In this document: piece after piece, positions 1 to 10,625 of the stretch | Numbering within the stretch: the stretch's first letter is position 1 | Layout: every line of letters starts with the position of its first letter | NCBI RefSeq assembly: GCF_905404315.1 | Contig: NC_066310.1 | Coordinates: 3,906,001-3,970,000 of the forward strand | Direction of reading: 5' to 3' | DNA from: Leptidea sinapis | Taxonomy: Eukaryota > Arthropoda > Insecta > Lepidoptera > Pieridae | DNA: 64,000 nt | The notes under the pieces: generated by a model | Seen by the model: the letters and a program-made list of their open reading frames with translations, nothing else | Database searches by the model: none | What the model was told of the DNA's origin: nothing | Translations under genes and position numbers: made by a program

Positions 1-212
1 GTATAAAGGATTGATAAAAGCAGATCAATTACAAACACTGAAAGATATACATTGAACGATATAATCGGGGATATATTCACGAGGAGCCAAGTCAATAATA
101 GACCAAGTGGTACTAATACTTTATAGTAATTTCGAGCAAGACGTAGTGGTACTTATTTGCGCTAGCATAATATAATTGAAGATTATAACACTATACACGA
201 CCTGTCTTGTCT

Positions 213-828
213 CTCTCAGACCACATTGGCTTCGAAAAAACGTTGGGCGTCATAAATACAGCACGGCAATACTTCAAGCCTGCCCACATTCTAGCGCTTC
301 ACAAAGCGCAGATCCAACCACATATGGAGAATTACTGTCATCTCTGCTCTGGCGCACCCCAGAATCATGTCAATCCATTCGATCGCGTGCAACGCAGAGC
401 AACTCAAATTGTCGGGGACCCAGTACTCTGTGAAAGGCTGGATCACTTGGCATTGCGTAGAGAAATCGCTTCATTGTGTGTATTCTATCGCATTTATGAC
501 TGTTCCGAAGAGCTGTTTCACCTGATTCCTGCCAACGAATTCCACCATCGCACGACACGCCACAAATTAGGATATCATCCCCAGCATCTAGATGTGTGGT
601 TTTCAAGGAGCTTTCTTCCACGTACTACAAAGCTGTGGAATGCGCTTCCTTATGCGGTGTTTCCAGGACGATACGACATGGGTACGTTCCAAAAAAGCGC
701 GTACACCTTCCTTAAAGGCCGACAACGCTCCTGTAATTCTTCTGGTGTTGCAAGAAAATGTGGGTGGCGATGATCACTTAACACCAGGTGAACCGTACGC
801 TCGTTTATCCTACTTTTCCACAAAAAAA
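213..828 (+). mobile_element. LINE-A 3' fragment (5'-truncated)
   Basis: This is the 3' third of a non-LTR retrotransposon, the family called LINE-A here. The reading frame at 207-773 encodes the region downstream of the reverse transcriptase fingers and palm, with the recurring motifs VQRRA, CERLDHLALRR and LWNALP, and ends about 50 bp before an A-rich tail at 821-828. The same protein tail occurs at 7.0-7.4 kb (minus strand), 28.0-28.3, 32.3-32.7, 38.6-38.8, 53.1-53.9 and 59.9-60.7 kb. The 5' end is truncated inside the coding region, as expected for target-primed reverse transcription. The clade is uncertain: it is Jockey- or I-like by memory of similar Lepidoptera proteins. Confidence 0.85.
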
Positions 829-1059
829 CACCTTCTACAAGTTTTAGTGGAGGTTAACATAGCGTTACATATTCTTCGACATTTCGCAAATAATTGACGT
901 TATAGGTTTGGATTTTGAAATATGATTTGATATATTATTATCCAAATAACTCTAGTAGTAAAAATACGATTAATTTTTAAGTATTTAACTGTTACGCAGT
1001 ACTAAAATTTAAAATTTAGTTTGATATGCATGTACTGTGTATAACAACTCTACATCATG

Positions 1060-1385
1060 GCCTTGGAGAGCTGCCAGATGCACCGTATGGGAAGGTACAT
1101 GATCGTGAACGAGTTGAAATTCTTGCCCCATTTAGATTGAGTGCGCGACGTTAACAGATTCTTCTACATCTTCGAGTAAGTTTTGGGCAGACGTGCTGCT
1201 TGGCTAGGTTTTCCTGCCGAGTGAATTCTACCCATACCATAGCATACCATAATTTTCTTATCTGGGTGCAGTTAGATCTCCAAAAACATTTTCCTCGTGA
1301 ATCTGGTTCACATTCAAAATGAGACACATCAGTGACCATAACTAGTTATCCCATGGCGAATGTTCTCGGGCCCACAAAATTCTTC
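1060..1385 (-). pseudogene. Tc1-like transposase relic
   Basis: Read on the minus strand, pieces resemble the catalytic core of Tc1-family transposases: a WAREH block near 1375, a TDVSHF stretch near 1330 where the family has a SDESRF-type motif, a MVWVE stretch, then GQEFQLVHDHVPSHT near 1100 where the family has a FxLMHDNARPHT-type motif. The frame shifts between blocks and stops interrupt it, so it is not functional. No terminal inverted repeats were located. Assignment to Tc1/mariner rests on motif order and is fairly secure; subfamily is not. Confidence 0.6.
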
Positions 1386-2507
1386 ACGTCGAACATAAAA
1401 TATATAAAAAAAAATATACTTCGTTTAAGTTTTTTACGCACGGATTTTTGATTACGAACAGCTAGTGGCTTTTCTGGAGCCTTAGCTAATAACGCCTCTG
1501 TTGTCTCCTAGAGGTTATTTTCAGTTTAACTTAAATATTATAAGAAAAAGACAAACAGATCAATGACAAAAAAAAAATTAAAAAACTGTGTCTTTTGTGT
1601 TATTTCTGTACGTCAAAATCTCATAATGTTTGCTGGATTGAAAACTAGCTCTGGTCTTCCGTTGGGCCGTTTTGTGACTTCGCTTTAAAGATTTATCTTA
1701 TATTTATATTTTAGATTATCATATAAGATGACGAGTCTATCTAGTTGTAACACGATTCCTATCCACCCAGTAATCATCTGCTTTTTTGCCACATCTATGG
1801 AACTATTTCATCGTTTTGTGTACTCGAAACTTCAGCAAATACGCGTCGAAGAGGGCCGTTCTATATACCACTCCTCATGGTGTTTTTATTATTGCGATTA
1901 AATCGATGACGTGGTATGAATAAAACTTCAATTTTATTACCTAACCTCCATAGTCTCCATAGTAATTATTATTACCACAACTTATCTCATTATCTATTAT
2001 CACATGCTGCATGCATATCTTTGACTGTCAAAATGAAAAAAAAAAGTGACGATATTATATTTAATTAAACATTAACTTTAAGGGCGCCTTCTGCAACTGG
2101 CGGTTAGTCAAAGTCAATCTTAAATGTAATCTTTTATTTTAGTCAAAATTTTCTGTGTTAAGTTCAGGGATATTTTTCAATAGATTGGATGGATTGTTTT
2201 GCGAAACGATATCTCAGGGCAAAAGCACATATAGAATAAATAATAAATAGCTATTTGATTTGTAAAGAATGCTTTGATTGCAACTTTGCGTGTTCCGTTT
2301 CTTAAGCTATTGCGAATACACGCACTACCTGTATTGAATTTAACGTTAACTGCCTTGTTTGCTATAATGAACGATCGTTTTGTAATATATTGTATATTAT
2401 TAGCTCTTATTGTTACTCTAATAACACTTAATCCTAATGATATGATTTGTATTTTTGTATGTACACATTATTGTCTGTGAATAATAAACTGAAAAATAAT
2501 TGACCAA
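1386..2507. other. AT-rich stretch with nothing recognised
   Basis: No coding, RNA or repeat signal that I can support. It probably lies in 5' non-coding sequence or a 5' UTR intron of the dpr gene, because the first coding exon begins directly after a splice acceptor. Confidence 0.4.
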
Positions 2508-2677
2508 CTTAGATTAAGGATTGGTCTCCGCTGCGCTCCAACTAGATACCGCAGGCGTAGTGGCAAAATGCGGCAAGTAATACTACACCCAGTCTCGAAC
2601 AATGTGTGAAGTTGACGTGCCACATGTTAATAAAATGCCGGGTTGCGTAGTCAAACTTTGTAAAAATAATACTACTG
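2508..2677 (+). mobile_element. THAP-type (P-element-like) repeat, terminal part
   Basis: The end sequence beginning cttagattaaggattggtc recurs inverted near 12500-12545 and 16800-16853. A short open frame starts at 2635 with MPGCVVKLCKNNT, which looks like the start of a THAP zinc finger (Cys-X4-Cys near the N-terminus), the DNA-binding domain of P-element transposases. The frame is cut after 14 codons by an S1 insertion at 2678. The inverted copy at 16661 continues with KKDTGIS, as in THAP domains, so this is likely the first exon of a degraded P-type element. Confidence 0.6.
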
Positions 2678-2901
2678 GTGCCTATTTCTGCCGTGAAGCC
2701 GTATTGTGTAAGCATTACTGTGTTTCGGTTGAAGGGCGCCGTAGGTAGTGAAATTACTGGGCAAATGAGACTAACCATCTTATGTCTCAAGGTGCCGAGC
2801 GCAGTAGTAGTGCCGCTCTGAATTTTTGGGTTCTTCAATAATCTTGAGCGGCACATCAGCTGAATGTCCTGCTTGTCTAGTCTATTATTTTCATAAAAAA
2901 A
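2678..2901 (+). mobile_element. S1 SINE-like element, 5'-truncated
   Basis: Copy of the abundant S1 family, read with the poly(A) on the right (cataaaaaaa at 2892-2901). It lacks the 5' part (the full family begins ccagtgggaggctcc). It contains the conserved hairpin core ending in gagcggcac. It interrupts the THAP-like frame. Confidence 0.8.
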
Positions 2902-2942
2902 TCAAGAAGGATCGAGAATTTATTTGTTTTCGTTTGTTCCAG

Positions 2943-3036
2943 ATGAAATGGCGAGTGGCGAGCGGGATGGGCGTCCCTCTAGCTACCGCTGTTTTCTTTA
3001 TGCTGCCTCTCATCACCTCATCAACAGGAGACATAA
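2943..3036 (+). CDS. dpr: dpr-family gene, coding exon 1 (start codon and signal peptide)
   Basis: The exon starts with ATG directly after a pyrimidine-rich acceptor (ttttcgtttgttccag at 2927-2942), so a 5' UTR exon must lie upstream. It encodes 31 residues: a basic start (MKWR) and a hydrophobic run (VPLATAVFFMLPLIT), a good secretory signal peptide, as expected for the GPI-linked or secreted dpr family. The donor is gtatat at 3037-3042, leaving one base (phase 1). That base plus exon 9471-9622 gives an uninterrupted frame of exactly 51 codons. Seen: signal peptide, splice sites and phase match. Inferred: that this exon belongs to the same gene 6.4 kb away. It lies between two segments that belong to the THAP-type repeat, which is odd. 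Confidence 0.65.
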
Positions 3037-3514
3037 GTATATTTCAATATATCAATCTTTATATACATTAAAATTAGCTATAGCTTGGCACACTGTGATA
3101 TAGCTCATTCTTATATGAATTAATGGAATGAAAGAATCAACCTATCGAATGCTGACTGACCAATCTCGATACGTTTATGTCTGATTGCGCTGACTGACTT
3201 CTTTAAGAAGTGATTTTAATTTTTTATCTATATGTTCAATGTCCGTTTCCACAGATATCGAACACATAATAAAATCGTTTCACCGCGATAGTATGACAAT
3301 GTATAAAAAATATCAAATATATTACTAAGAAATTTAAAAAATGAAAACATAGGTTATGTATAAGTCAAGTCATTATGAGCTTCATGACCTTTTCTAAAAC
3401 TTTTACATTTTATTGGTGAACGAGTCTTCTTGTTCGAAAATAATCTAAGTTACTCTGACGTCGTGAAAAAAGTTTTTCTTCTAATGCAATGACGTTCTAT
3501 ACACATAGACAATT

Positions 3515-4765
3515 CATGTCATACACAATCAAAACCGAACTATGGCACATACCACAAATTACATATTAATACTGAATGCGACTACCATATTTATACATTT
3601 CTGCGTTTACTCCAGGTGATTAAAATACTATTGGTAAATAGGCAGCAATGTAATAATATTTTCAGTATAAGCTGCGTATTTTGAATTTATAACCGGAGTT
3701 GCACAGTGACATTAGTGGAGTAGCAGTTAGGTATTTTTTAAACCCTGATAAAAAAGAGGTTACTATGAGTTCAAAGTTTGTTAGTCTGTCCCTATTTCCT
3801 GATCAAGATCTGTTCATTTGGATGTTTTTAACGTTTTTAATCAAAAAATAACACTCATATTACAAAGGTGAAAGTTAGTATGTTTATTTATTGGTTCGAG
3901 TGTTTATTTATTACTCCTTAACTCTCCTAATTTGGATTTGGATCTAATAAGTTAAGGTAATCTTTAATTAGAGGAAAAACACTAAAATATAATATTTTTA
4001 TTTACATAAATAATTTGGTAAACTGGTTATTAAAATGTTAAGTTCCCTGAAATAGAAATAATATTTGGTTAAAATTTGTCGTTTAGACTAAGACATTTTT
4101 TCCAGTGTATTTTTTGGCATATGTTGTGTAAGCGGACATCAACATATCGTTGTATGACAACTTTTGACAAATTATAAAAATGACCAATTTAGACTTTTGT
4201 GCGTGCATCAATTGGACTAAATATATTGAATTTCGAAAGAGATTACAATACTTTTAATATTAAAAAAGTTTAATTATACTTTTTGAGCTTGTATTTTTAA
4301 ACGCTTTAGAGGTGAAATATAAATCCTCCTGGATGAAATGATTTGAGCAAATGACACTCGATTTATTGGGTTTGTAAAATTGTGTGTATTGTGTGTACGG
4401 GAAAGCTGAAAAAGATTAGCTTTTACAGATTTGCGGTGTGAAAAAGTATAAATTTTTACTAGGTAACGATACGTCTGTGATACCGTGTAATTAGCACTAA
4501 TTTGTAATTGTTCACGATCTTGGAAACCGTTCACATTCACCGGCAACGACTTTCTGTACACAAAATACAATACTGCTAATTATTGTTCAAATATTCACTG
4601 GGCCTTTAAAAAAAGAAGGTCTCGAAAGTTTCCATTTCTAACTGTGTGCTTGTCGCGTCCTTTCGTCTGACAAGCGGGAGAGAAAGAGATGTGAATACTT
4701 GTCAATAATTGTACCAAATTTAATGAAACAATATTCGTTTTACTAAATTTTTAACCATCTTTTTT
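3515..4765 (+). repeat. Left arm of a long inverted repeat (THAP-type element body)
   Basis: About 1.2 kb that aligns, reverse complemented, to 15235-16450 with roughly a quarter of positions changed by eye. Shared landmarks: the catgtcatac...caaaaccgaa start, the agtggagtagcagttaggtatttttt block near 3714, cctgatcaagatctgttc near 3798, gtgtaagcggacatcaacat near 4130, and gacaagcgggagagaaagag near 4670. No long ORF survives. Together with 2508-2677 it is the same repeat as the right copy. Confidence 0.75.
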
Positions 4766-5680
4766 TGCGTCTATAACGTATTTTTCTTATACTTTTTATA
4801 GCAAACTTAGCCTTGGTGATTGACACACAGTTGACACACGACTAAGGAGAAAGGTGTGCTTACATTGTCTTTAAGCACATTTTTGCCGTTCAAAATTTTC
4901 ATGTGTATATAGAACATCATTGTTCTAATGTCTTCTGTCTTCTTATACGTTTGCATGTTGTTGTTTATTCATTCGTGTGTGATTTTCGTGGGTACGAATG
5001 CATGGTATGAATTAGCGATCCTTAAACATTGTTTTCATTAAAATTAAGAACGTTTTACTGAATGTATTTTAATCCTTAACACGTTGATTTCAGCCTAGTT
5101 TTTTATGTCCTCATTTGGAATATACCTACAGGTTACTTAATATTTTTGTAGTTGTTAATTTCTTAATATACGTGGAAGAGATCGCTGATTAGCAATGAAA
5201 TCGCCTAATTATGCCATAACTCTGTTTGTATGTAATAAAACATTATTTTTGGTGCATCTTTCATTTAGCCATTCATCACATAAAATTCACCTGTGTACAT
5301 CGTAGTACCACCGGTTCTATACTTCAGTGATAACAAGAAAAGTATTGCCTCAAACGAAGTAATTTTCGTCATCACGGCATCCCGCGATCTATCATACCGA
5401 AAACAGATAAAGACCATCACGCAAAACGTATAAAAACTTTTATTAATTTCCAAACTTCAATATCTTGACAACAAAAGGCTGTCTATCAGTGTGCGTCCAT
5501 TGTTGTTTCGAAATAATATTGAACGAGAATATTCTAAAACAGAATTTTTGATGAGTTACAATGGAAGTGACTATGCGTCACAGGAATTGATAACGACGCT
5601 CCAAATATTAAAACGTTATGTTGTGTTAACTGAATGAACTGAATGGAGTGTATACAGTTTTAGTGCTTTTATATATTATT
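4766..5680. other. AT-rich intron with nothing recognised
   Basis: Part of dpr intron 1. No coding or named repeat signal that I can support. Confidence 0.4.
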
Positions 5681-6048
5681 TGTTTTTAACAACTTTGTCA
5701 ACGTTATTTTTAGCGCTGAATTTAAAGTTTTTAAAGTGAAACTTTTATTACATCGTCTCAAACTTTTTCGTCTGTGTGTAGCATGTAGAGTGACAGTCGG
5801 GCGGCGCCTATAGCTCGCAGCATCTGACCGTGTAGTGTATAGACTATTACTCATTTGTGCCAGTGCTCCACGCTATTTTGTTTGTTTTTATTATTTCCCA
5901 TTATCATTCCAATTTTCCAAGTATAAAATTAAGATTGATAAAGCGATTTTTATACCCTTATTGGAATATTATTCCAAAAAATTTTGTCTATAATGTGAAA
6001 AAAAGGTTTACTTTTACCGTGGTTTTATAAAACCACACAATCCTTTTT
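5681..6048 (+). repeat. Tandem 368-bp repeat, unit A
   Basis: Begins tgtttttaacaactttgtc and contains a GC-richer core with cgggcggcgcctatag. It ends in a short inverted repeat (cttttaccgtggttttataaaaccacac). The same order recurs 368 bp later and, inverted, at 30240-30545. No ORF. Confidence 0.75.
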
Positions 6049-6410
6049 TGTTTTTAACAACTTTGTCAACGTTATTTTTAGCGCTAAATTTATTTGCATT
6101 CTGGCGGGGATTTTAAAGTTTTTAAAGTGAAACTTTTATTACATCGTCTCAAACTTTTTCGTCTGTGTGTTGCATGTCGCGTAACGGTCGGGCGGTGCCT
6201 ATAGTTCGTAGCAGCTGCGGTGTAGTGTGCCGTGCCGTGTAGACTATTACTCATTTGTGCAAATGCTCCACGCTATTTTGTTTGTTTTTGTCAGTGTTTA
6301 ATGTAAAAGTTGTTATTTATTCCAAACATTTTTATTTAAATGTCTATAATGTGAAAAAAAGTTTCACTTTTACCGTGGTTTCATGAAACCACACAATCCT
6401 TTCTTTTTGG
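6049..6410 (+). repeat. Tandem 368-bp repeat, unit B
   Basis: Second unit, diverged from unit A by small indels (for example an extra attctggcgggga block near 6099). It ends in the same accgtggtttcatgaaacc palindrome at about 6374-6392. Confidence 0.75.
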
Positions 6411-6955
6411 ACAGTAGATGCATAAATCCACACACACTGTAAATAACGCAAATTGAACTAAAAAATTAAGTTAAATGTAACGATAGTAAAAATATAATTG
6501 TTTAGATTGCAGAAGTAGTTAGTTACATTGAATAAATTAATGGATACCTAAGAGAGGAGAGATCTTCATAATTCTATAGGCTTTCAGCAATCTTGTCCGG
6601 AATAGTGGTAATCAATTATTATGAAAGTAGGACTACCGCTAAACGCAGTAGAAACCAAGTGAGGTATTGCACGAACCAGTTTTGATCAAATATTGGTCTT
6701 GCACAACTCGATCGAGTTTGACTTCTCCTATACTAGAAATTTCACTATTTGTCTCACAATGCTCCTGTTCTAACATCATTCATCAAAGTCAATTAACTTT
6801 AATTAATTAGACAAACCTAACGGCCACTCTTTTCAATCAAATAGAGTATTTTACAATGGTTCTAACATACATAACAAATTAATTCGTAAGGTGCTACATC
6901 CAATATATAAATTCTGTTTAAATAATATCAAATATTTCGTAAAAAGTAATAAATA
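6411..6955. other. Intron sequence with nothing recognised
   Basis: AT-rich; no feature that I can support. Confidence 0.4.
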
Positions 6956-8737
6956 TTTTTTTTTTTTTTGGAATAGGAGGACAAACGAGCGTACGGGTCA
7001 CCTGTTGTTAAGTGATCACCGCCACCCACAATCTCTTGCAACACCAGAGGAATCACAGGAGCGTTGCCGGCCTTTAAGGAAGGTGTACGCGCTTTTTTTG
7101 AAGGTACCCATGTCGTATCGTCCCGGAAACACCGCACAAGGAAGCTCATTCCACAGCTTTGTAGTACGTGGAAGAAAGCTCCTTGAAAACCGCACTGTGG
7201 CGGACCGCCACACATCCAGATGGTGAGGATGATATCCTAACTTGTGGCGTGTCGTGCGAAGGTGGAATTCGGCGGCAGGAATCAGGTTAAACAGCTCTTC
7301 GGAACACTCCCCGTGATAAATGCGGTAGAAGACACACAATGAAGCGACGTCTCTACGCAACGCCAAGTGATCCAGCCGTTCACAGAGCACTGGGTTCCCG
7401 ACAATTCGAGTTTCGGTCAAATGGATCGAGCTGATACTGGGGTGCGCCAGACCAGAGATGACAGCAATACTCCATGTGTGGCCGGACCTGCGCTATGTAG
7501 AGCGCTAGTATGTGGGCCGGCTTGAAGTATTGCCGTGCTCTATTAATGACGCCCAGTTTTTTTGAAGCCAATTTGGCTTTGCCTTCCAGATGACCACGAA
7601 ATTGGCAATCGCTCGAGATTTCGAGACCCAGTATCCCGATACTAGGCGAGGCTTTGAGGGAAGTGTTGTCGAAGAGCGGTGATACGACAAATGGGGTTTT
7701 TTTAGTGGTAAACGCGCAAACTTGAGTCTTCTGGGGGTAAAATTGGACAAAGTTCAATTTTCCCCATTCCGCGACCTTCTCAAGAGAGGACTCGATAGAA
7801 GACACAAGTTTCTCCAGGCACTGGTCGACGGTTTCCCGAGAGAGACCTGCATGGCCCGTATATATGGCATCACCAGTGCTGTCGTCTGCATAGCAATGAA
7901 TGTTGGAGGTGTCCAACATATCATTGATATGCAGAAGAAACAGCGTGGGAGACAGCACACAGCCTTGGGGCACTCCAGCATTCACGGGCTTCGGGTTCGA
8001 GCAATATCCGTCGACAACGACCTGTATGCTACGCCCAGTGAGGAAGCTGGAGGTCCACTTGCACAAGCTCTCGGGAAGCCCAAATGATGGAAGTTTGGAG
8101 AGGAGCGCCTTGTGTCATACACGATCAATGGCCTTCGCTATATCCAGGCTAACTGCCAGGCCTTCCCCCTTGCTTTCAATAGCCGCAGCCCATCTATGTG
8201 TCAGGTATACCAGAATATCACCTGCCGACCGACCATGGCGAAACCCGTATTGTCGGTCGTTGATCAACTGGTGACCCTCTAGGTATACCAAGAGCTGACG
8301 GCTCATTATGCTCTCCATGATTTTGGAGAGCAGGGAGGTAATAGCAATAGGCCTGTAGTTTGCCGGATCCGAACTGTCTCCTTTTTTTTGGATCAGATGG
8401 ACAAGGGCTGACTTCCATGAGTCAGGGACTACGCCTTTATAATAAGAGTGCCGGAATAAACGCGTTAGCACCGGCGTTAACTCAGGGGCACACGTTCTAA
8501 GCACGATTGGAGAAATGCCATCCGGCCCGCTCGACTTCCTGACGTCCAACGAAAACAGAGCTCGCCTAACAGTTTTCTGTCTGAACTGTACTTCAGGCAT
8601 AGAGCTCTGACACCGCGGGATGGTCGGCGGTGTTTTTCCGTTGTCGTCAAGAGTCGAGTTGGAGGCGAAAAGAGTGCACAAGAGATCGGCTTTCTCTTTT
8701 GCCGTATGGGCCAGGGTGTCATTCCTCATGTGCAAAT
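6956..8737 (-). mobile_element. LINE-A copy, 5'-truncated, reverse transcriptase nearly intact
   Basis: Minus-strand LINE with its poly(A) as the T-run at 6956-6970. From 8735 downward the frame runs through the reverse transcriptase: SSGPDGISP, DPANYRPIAITSLLSK, YGFRHGRSAGD, SLDIAKAIDRV, then GVPQGCVLSPTLFLLHIND and the catalytic YADDS. It continues into the C-terminal region to about 7016. By eye only one nonsense codon (TGG to TGA just after IDRV, near 8112) and one 16-bp deletion near 7415 break it. A short taataaa match flanks both ends (6945-6951 and near 8740-8746), a possible target duplication. The APE endonuclease part is absent, so the copy arrived truncated. Confidence 0.9.
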
Positions 8738-8843
8738 AATAAACTGTTTGAGTATAAATAATCGTATAATGTATGCATCAACCTTTAGAGCTTGAATTCA
8801 TTGCCCGTGTAAGGATGCTTCGTGAACATGGTGGTCGCGACTG

Positions 8844-9121
8844 TTTTATAATGAAAATAAGGGACGAGACATGCCCATTACAATGCAGTGCCGCTCAGGA
8901 TTCTTGAAAAATTCCCAAAATTCTGAGCGGCACTACAACTGCGCTCGTCACCTTGAGCCATAAGATGTTAAGTCTCATTTGCCCAGTAATTTCACTAGCT
9001 ACGGCGCCCTTCAGACCGAAACACAGTACTGCTTACACATTACTGCTTCACGGCAGAAAAAGGCGCCGTTGTGGTACCCTTAATCTAGCCGGCATCTTGT
9101 GCAAAGGAGCCTCCCACTGAT
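8844..9121 (-). mobile_element. S1 SINE-like element
   Basis: Near full-length S1 copy; the T-run and gaaaataaggg at the left mark its 3' end. It lacks about 35 bp (the gagcaggacgttcagctg part) next to the tail. The hairpin arms gtgccgctcag and ctgagcggcac are intact. Confidence 0.85.
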
Positions 9122-9470
9122 AAATGGCTTAGGCTTTTGATATGAGAAAAGAATTCGATCTTAATTTGATTTGAAGATCTTTTTTGGTTCAACTCACAAA
9201 TATTTACAGCCAAAGCAGTTCCATATTGACTGTGCTAGTCAAGAAGTTGTACAATACCCCAGACATCAACACGTTGCAAGCGAGATTTCGCATTATGATA
9301 ACTGGTGATGACATTCAACTACAGTAATCAACCCTAACAGTTCCTCAAAAAAATCCTCGCTTATGATGCTTAATTTTACTCGTTAAGAATCGTTGATTTT
9401 AATTCAATTGGTATTGTGTAATAATATTATAGCAAAACTTTAATTATAAAATAATACTATTGTTTACCAG
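9122..9470. other. 3' end of dpr intron 1
   Basis: No repeat recognised. It ends in a reasonable acceptor, tactattgtttaccag, at 9455-9470. Confidence 0.5.
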
Positions 9471-9622
9471 GGCACCATGGCACATCAAGAGCTCGAGGCT
9501 GGCGTGGCAACGTGCAAGCCCTGACAGATGTAACAGCGAATAACTCCGTCAGCAATGTTACGGCACAGCTCGGAGGAACAGCCTACCTTCATTGTCTAGT
9601 GGGACATTTGAATGAAAGAGGG
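9471..9622 (+). CDS. dpr: dpr-family gene, coding exon 2 (start of Ig domain 1)
   Basis: The acceptor is ttgtttaccag and the donor gtgagt at 9623. With one base from exon 1 it encodes 51 residues. A basic, low-complexity stalk (HHGTSRARGWRGN) leads into VTANNSVSNVT and then LGGTAYLHCLV, the B-strand of a V-type Ig domain carrying the first disulphide cysteine, and HLNERG. Two N-glycosylation sequons (NNS, NVT) precede the Ig fold, fitting an extracellular protein. LGGTAYLHC resembles the dpr family closely. The exon ends on a complete codon (phase 0), matching the next exon. Dpr proteins bind DIP family partners in synaptic matching; which paralogue this is cannot be settled from one domain, although the sequence reminds me most of the dpr12 branch. 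Confidence 0.92.
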
Positions 9623-9627
9623 GTGAG

Positions 9628-9932
9628 TTTTTTTTATAACAGTAAAGGACGAGACGAGCAGGACGTTCAGCTGATGGTAATTGATACGCCCTGCCCATTA
9701 CAATGCAGAAACCTTCTTGAAAAACCCAAAATTTCTGAGTGGCACTACAATAATTGCGCTCGTCACCTTGAGATATATTGAGATGTTAAGTCTAATTTGC
9801 CCAGTAATTTCAATAGCTGCGGCCCTTAAGACCGAAACACAACAATGCTTACACATTAGTGCTTCACGGCAGATACAGGCGCCATTGTAGTACCAAAATC
9901 TAGCCTTCATCCTGTGCAAAGGAGCCTCTCAC
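9628..9932 (-). mobile_element. S1 SINE-like element beside the exon 2 donor
   Basis: Full-length-like S1 copy on the minus strand; its T-run starts at 9628, only five bases after the GT of the exon 2 donor. Hairpin arms have one or two mismatches. It ends at ctcactgg. Confidence 0.85.
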
Positions 9933-10030
9933 TGGTGTTGAACCCGTTCTGATAGAGAAACGATTCTAAAATAGCATTTTTACTATTAAAAATGATGAAT
10001 GAATTAAGACCAACTCACCGAATGTTAAGC

Positions 10031-10086
10031 GATACGCCGTGCCCATTTATAATGCGCACTGCAATATAAATGGGCTCGGCGTATAT
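10031..10086. repeat. Small inverted repeat derived from S1 sequence
   Basis: Arms atacgccgtgcccatttata and tataaatgggctcggcgtat differ at one pair and enclose a 13-base spacer. The left arm resembles part of S1 (atacgccctgcccattac), so it may be a rearranged fragment. Confidence 0.5.
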
Positions 10087-10182
10087 ATCTTGTGTTTAAA
10101 TAAAACACTTTTAAGGATTAAAACGCATGTAATTGTACATATGTGTCTTTACGTTAGCAATGCAATATTTCAAGCCGACTTA

Positions 10183-10385
10183 CGGCCGTTTTCAATAACG
10201 TATCTCTTGTTACGGATACATTGCTGACACCGTTTAATGACAAGATCTTATCTAGCAATAGCTATATAGTTACAGTCCAATGCTTTCTATCGATAGCTTA
10301 TTTAAATGTAAGTAAGCGGAAAAGGATAGATTTGTCTACCTCTAGTAAGTTAAACTAAGGATAGATAGGTTATTGAAAACGGCCG
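10183..10385. mobile_element. MITE M1 with perfect 17-bp TIRs
   Basis: The terminal inverted repeats cggccgttttcaataac (left) and gttattgaaaacggccg (right) are exact complements. A TTA occurs on both sides (10180-10182, 10386-10388), which suggests a 3-bp target duplication as in PIF/Harbinger elements. It is non-coding. A second, older copy is at 62474-62693. Confidence 0.8.
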
Positions 10386-10429
10386 TTAAATAGCATATTT
10401 CGGATATCAAACACAGACGTCACTCTAAA

Positions 10430-10625
10430 TCAGCTAAATGTGAATACATAACAGACCGTCCAAACCACTATCATCATCCGGTTCAACCAACCAAAAGTTT
10501 TGGTGAAAGACAATATATTTCTCCTAGGACGGGTACGTGAAGCTATTGAAATTAAAAAAAAACCCAAATTTCAACAGAGAAGACGGTCTAAAACTTTCTT
10601 ACACCTGGGATCCATAATATCTAAA
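10430..10625 (+). pseudogene. Penelope-like element, GIY-YIG C-terminal relic
   Basis: Frame-broken piece reading REAIEIKK-like, then NFNREDGLKLSYTWDP, the signature that closes the GIY-YIG endonuclease domain of Penelope-like elements. The region at 35114-35482 shows the same motif in a longer open frame. Frameshifts and stops make this copy dead. Confidence 0.6.

Noticed and set aside
4274..4570. 98-codon minus-strand ORF
   Set aside because: Lies in the THAP-type inverted repeat; the frame is not kept in the other copy.
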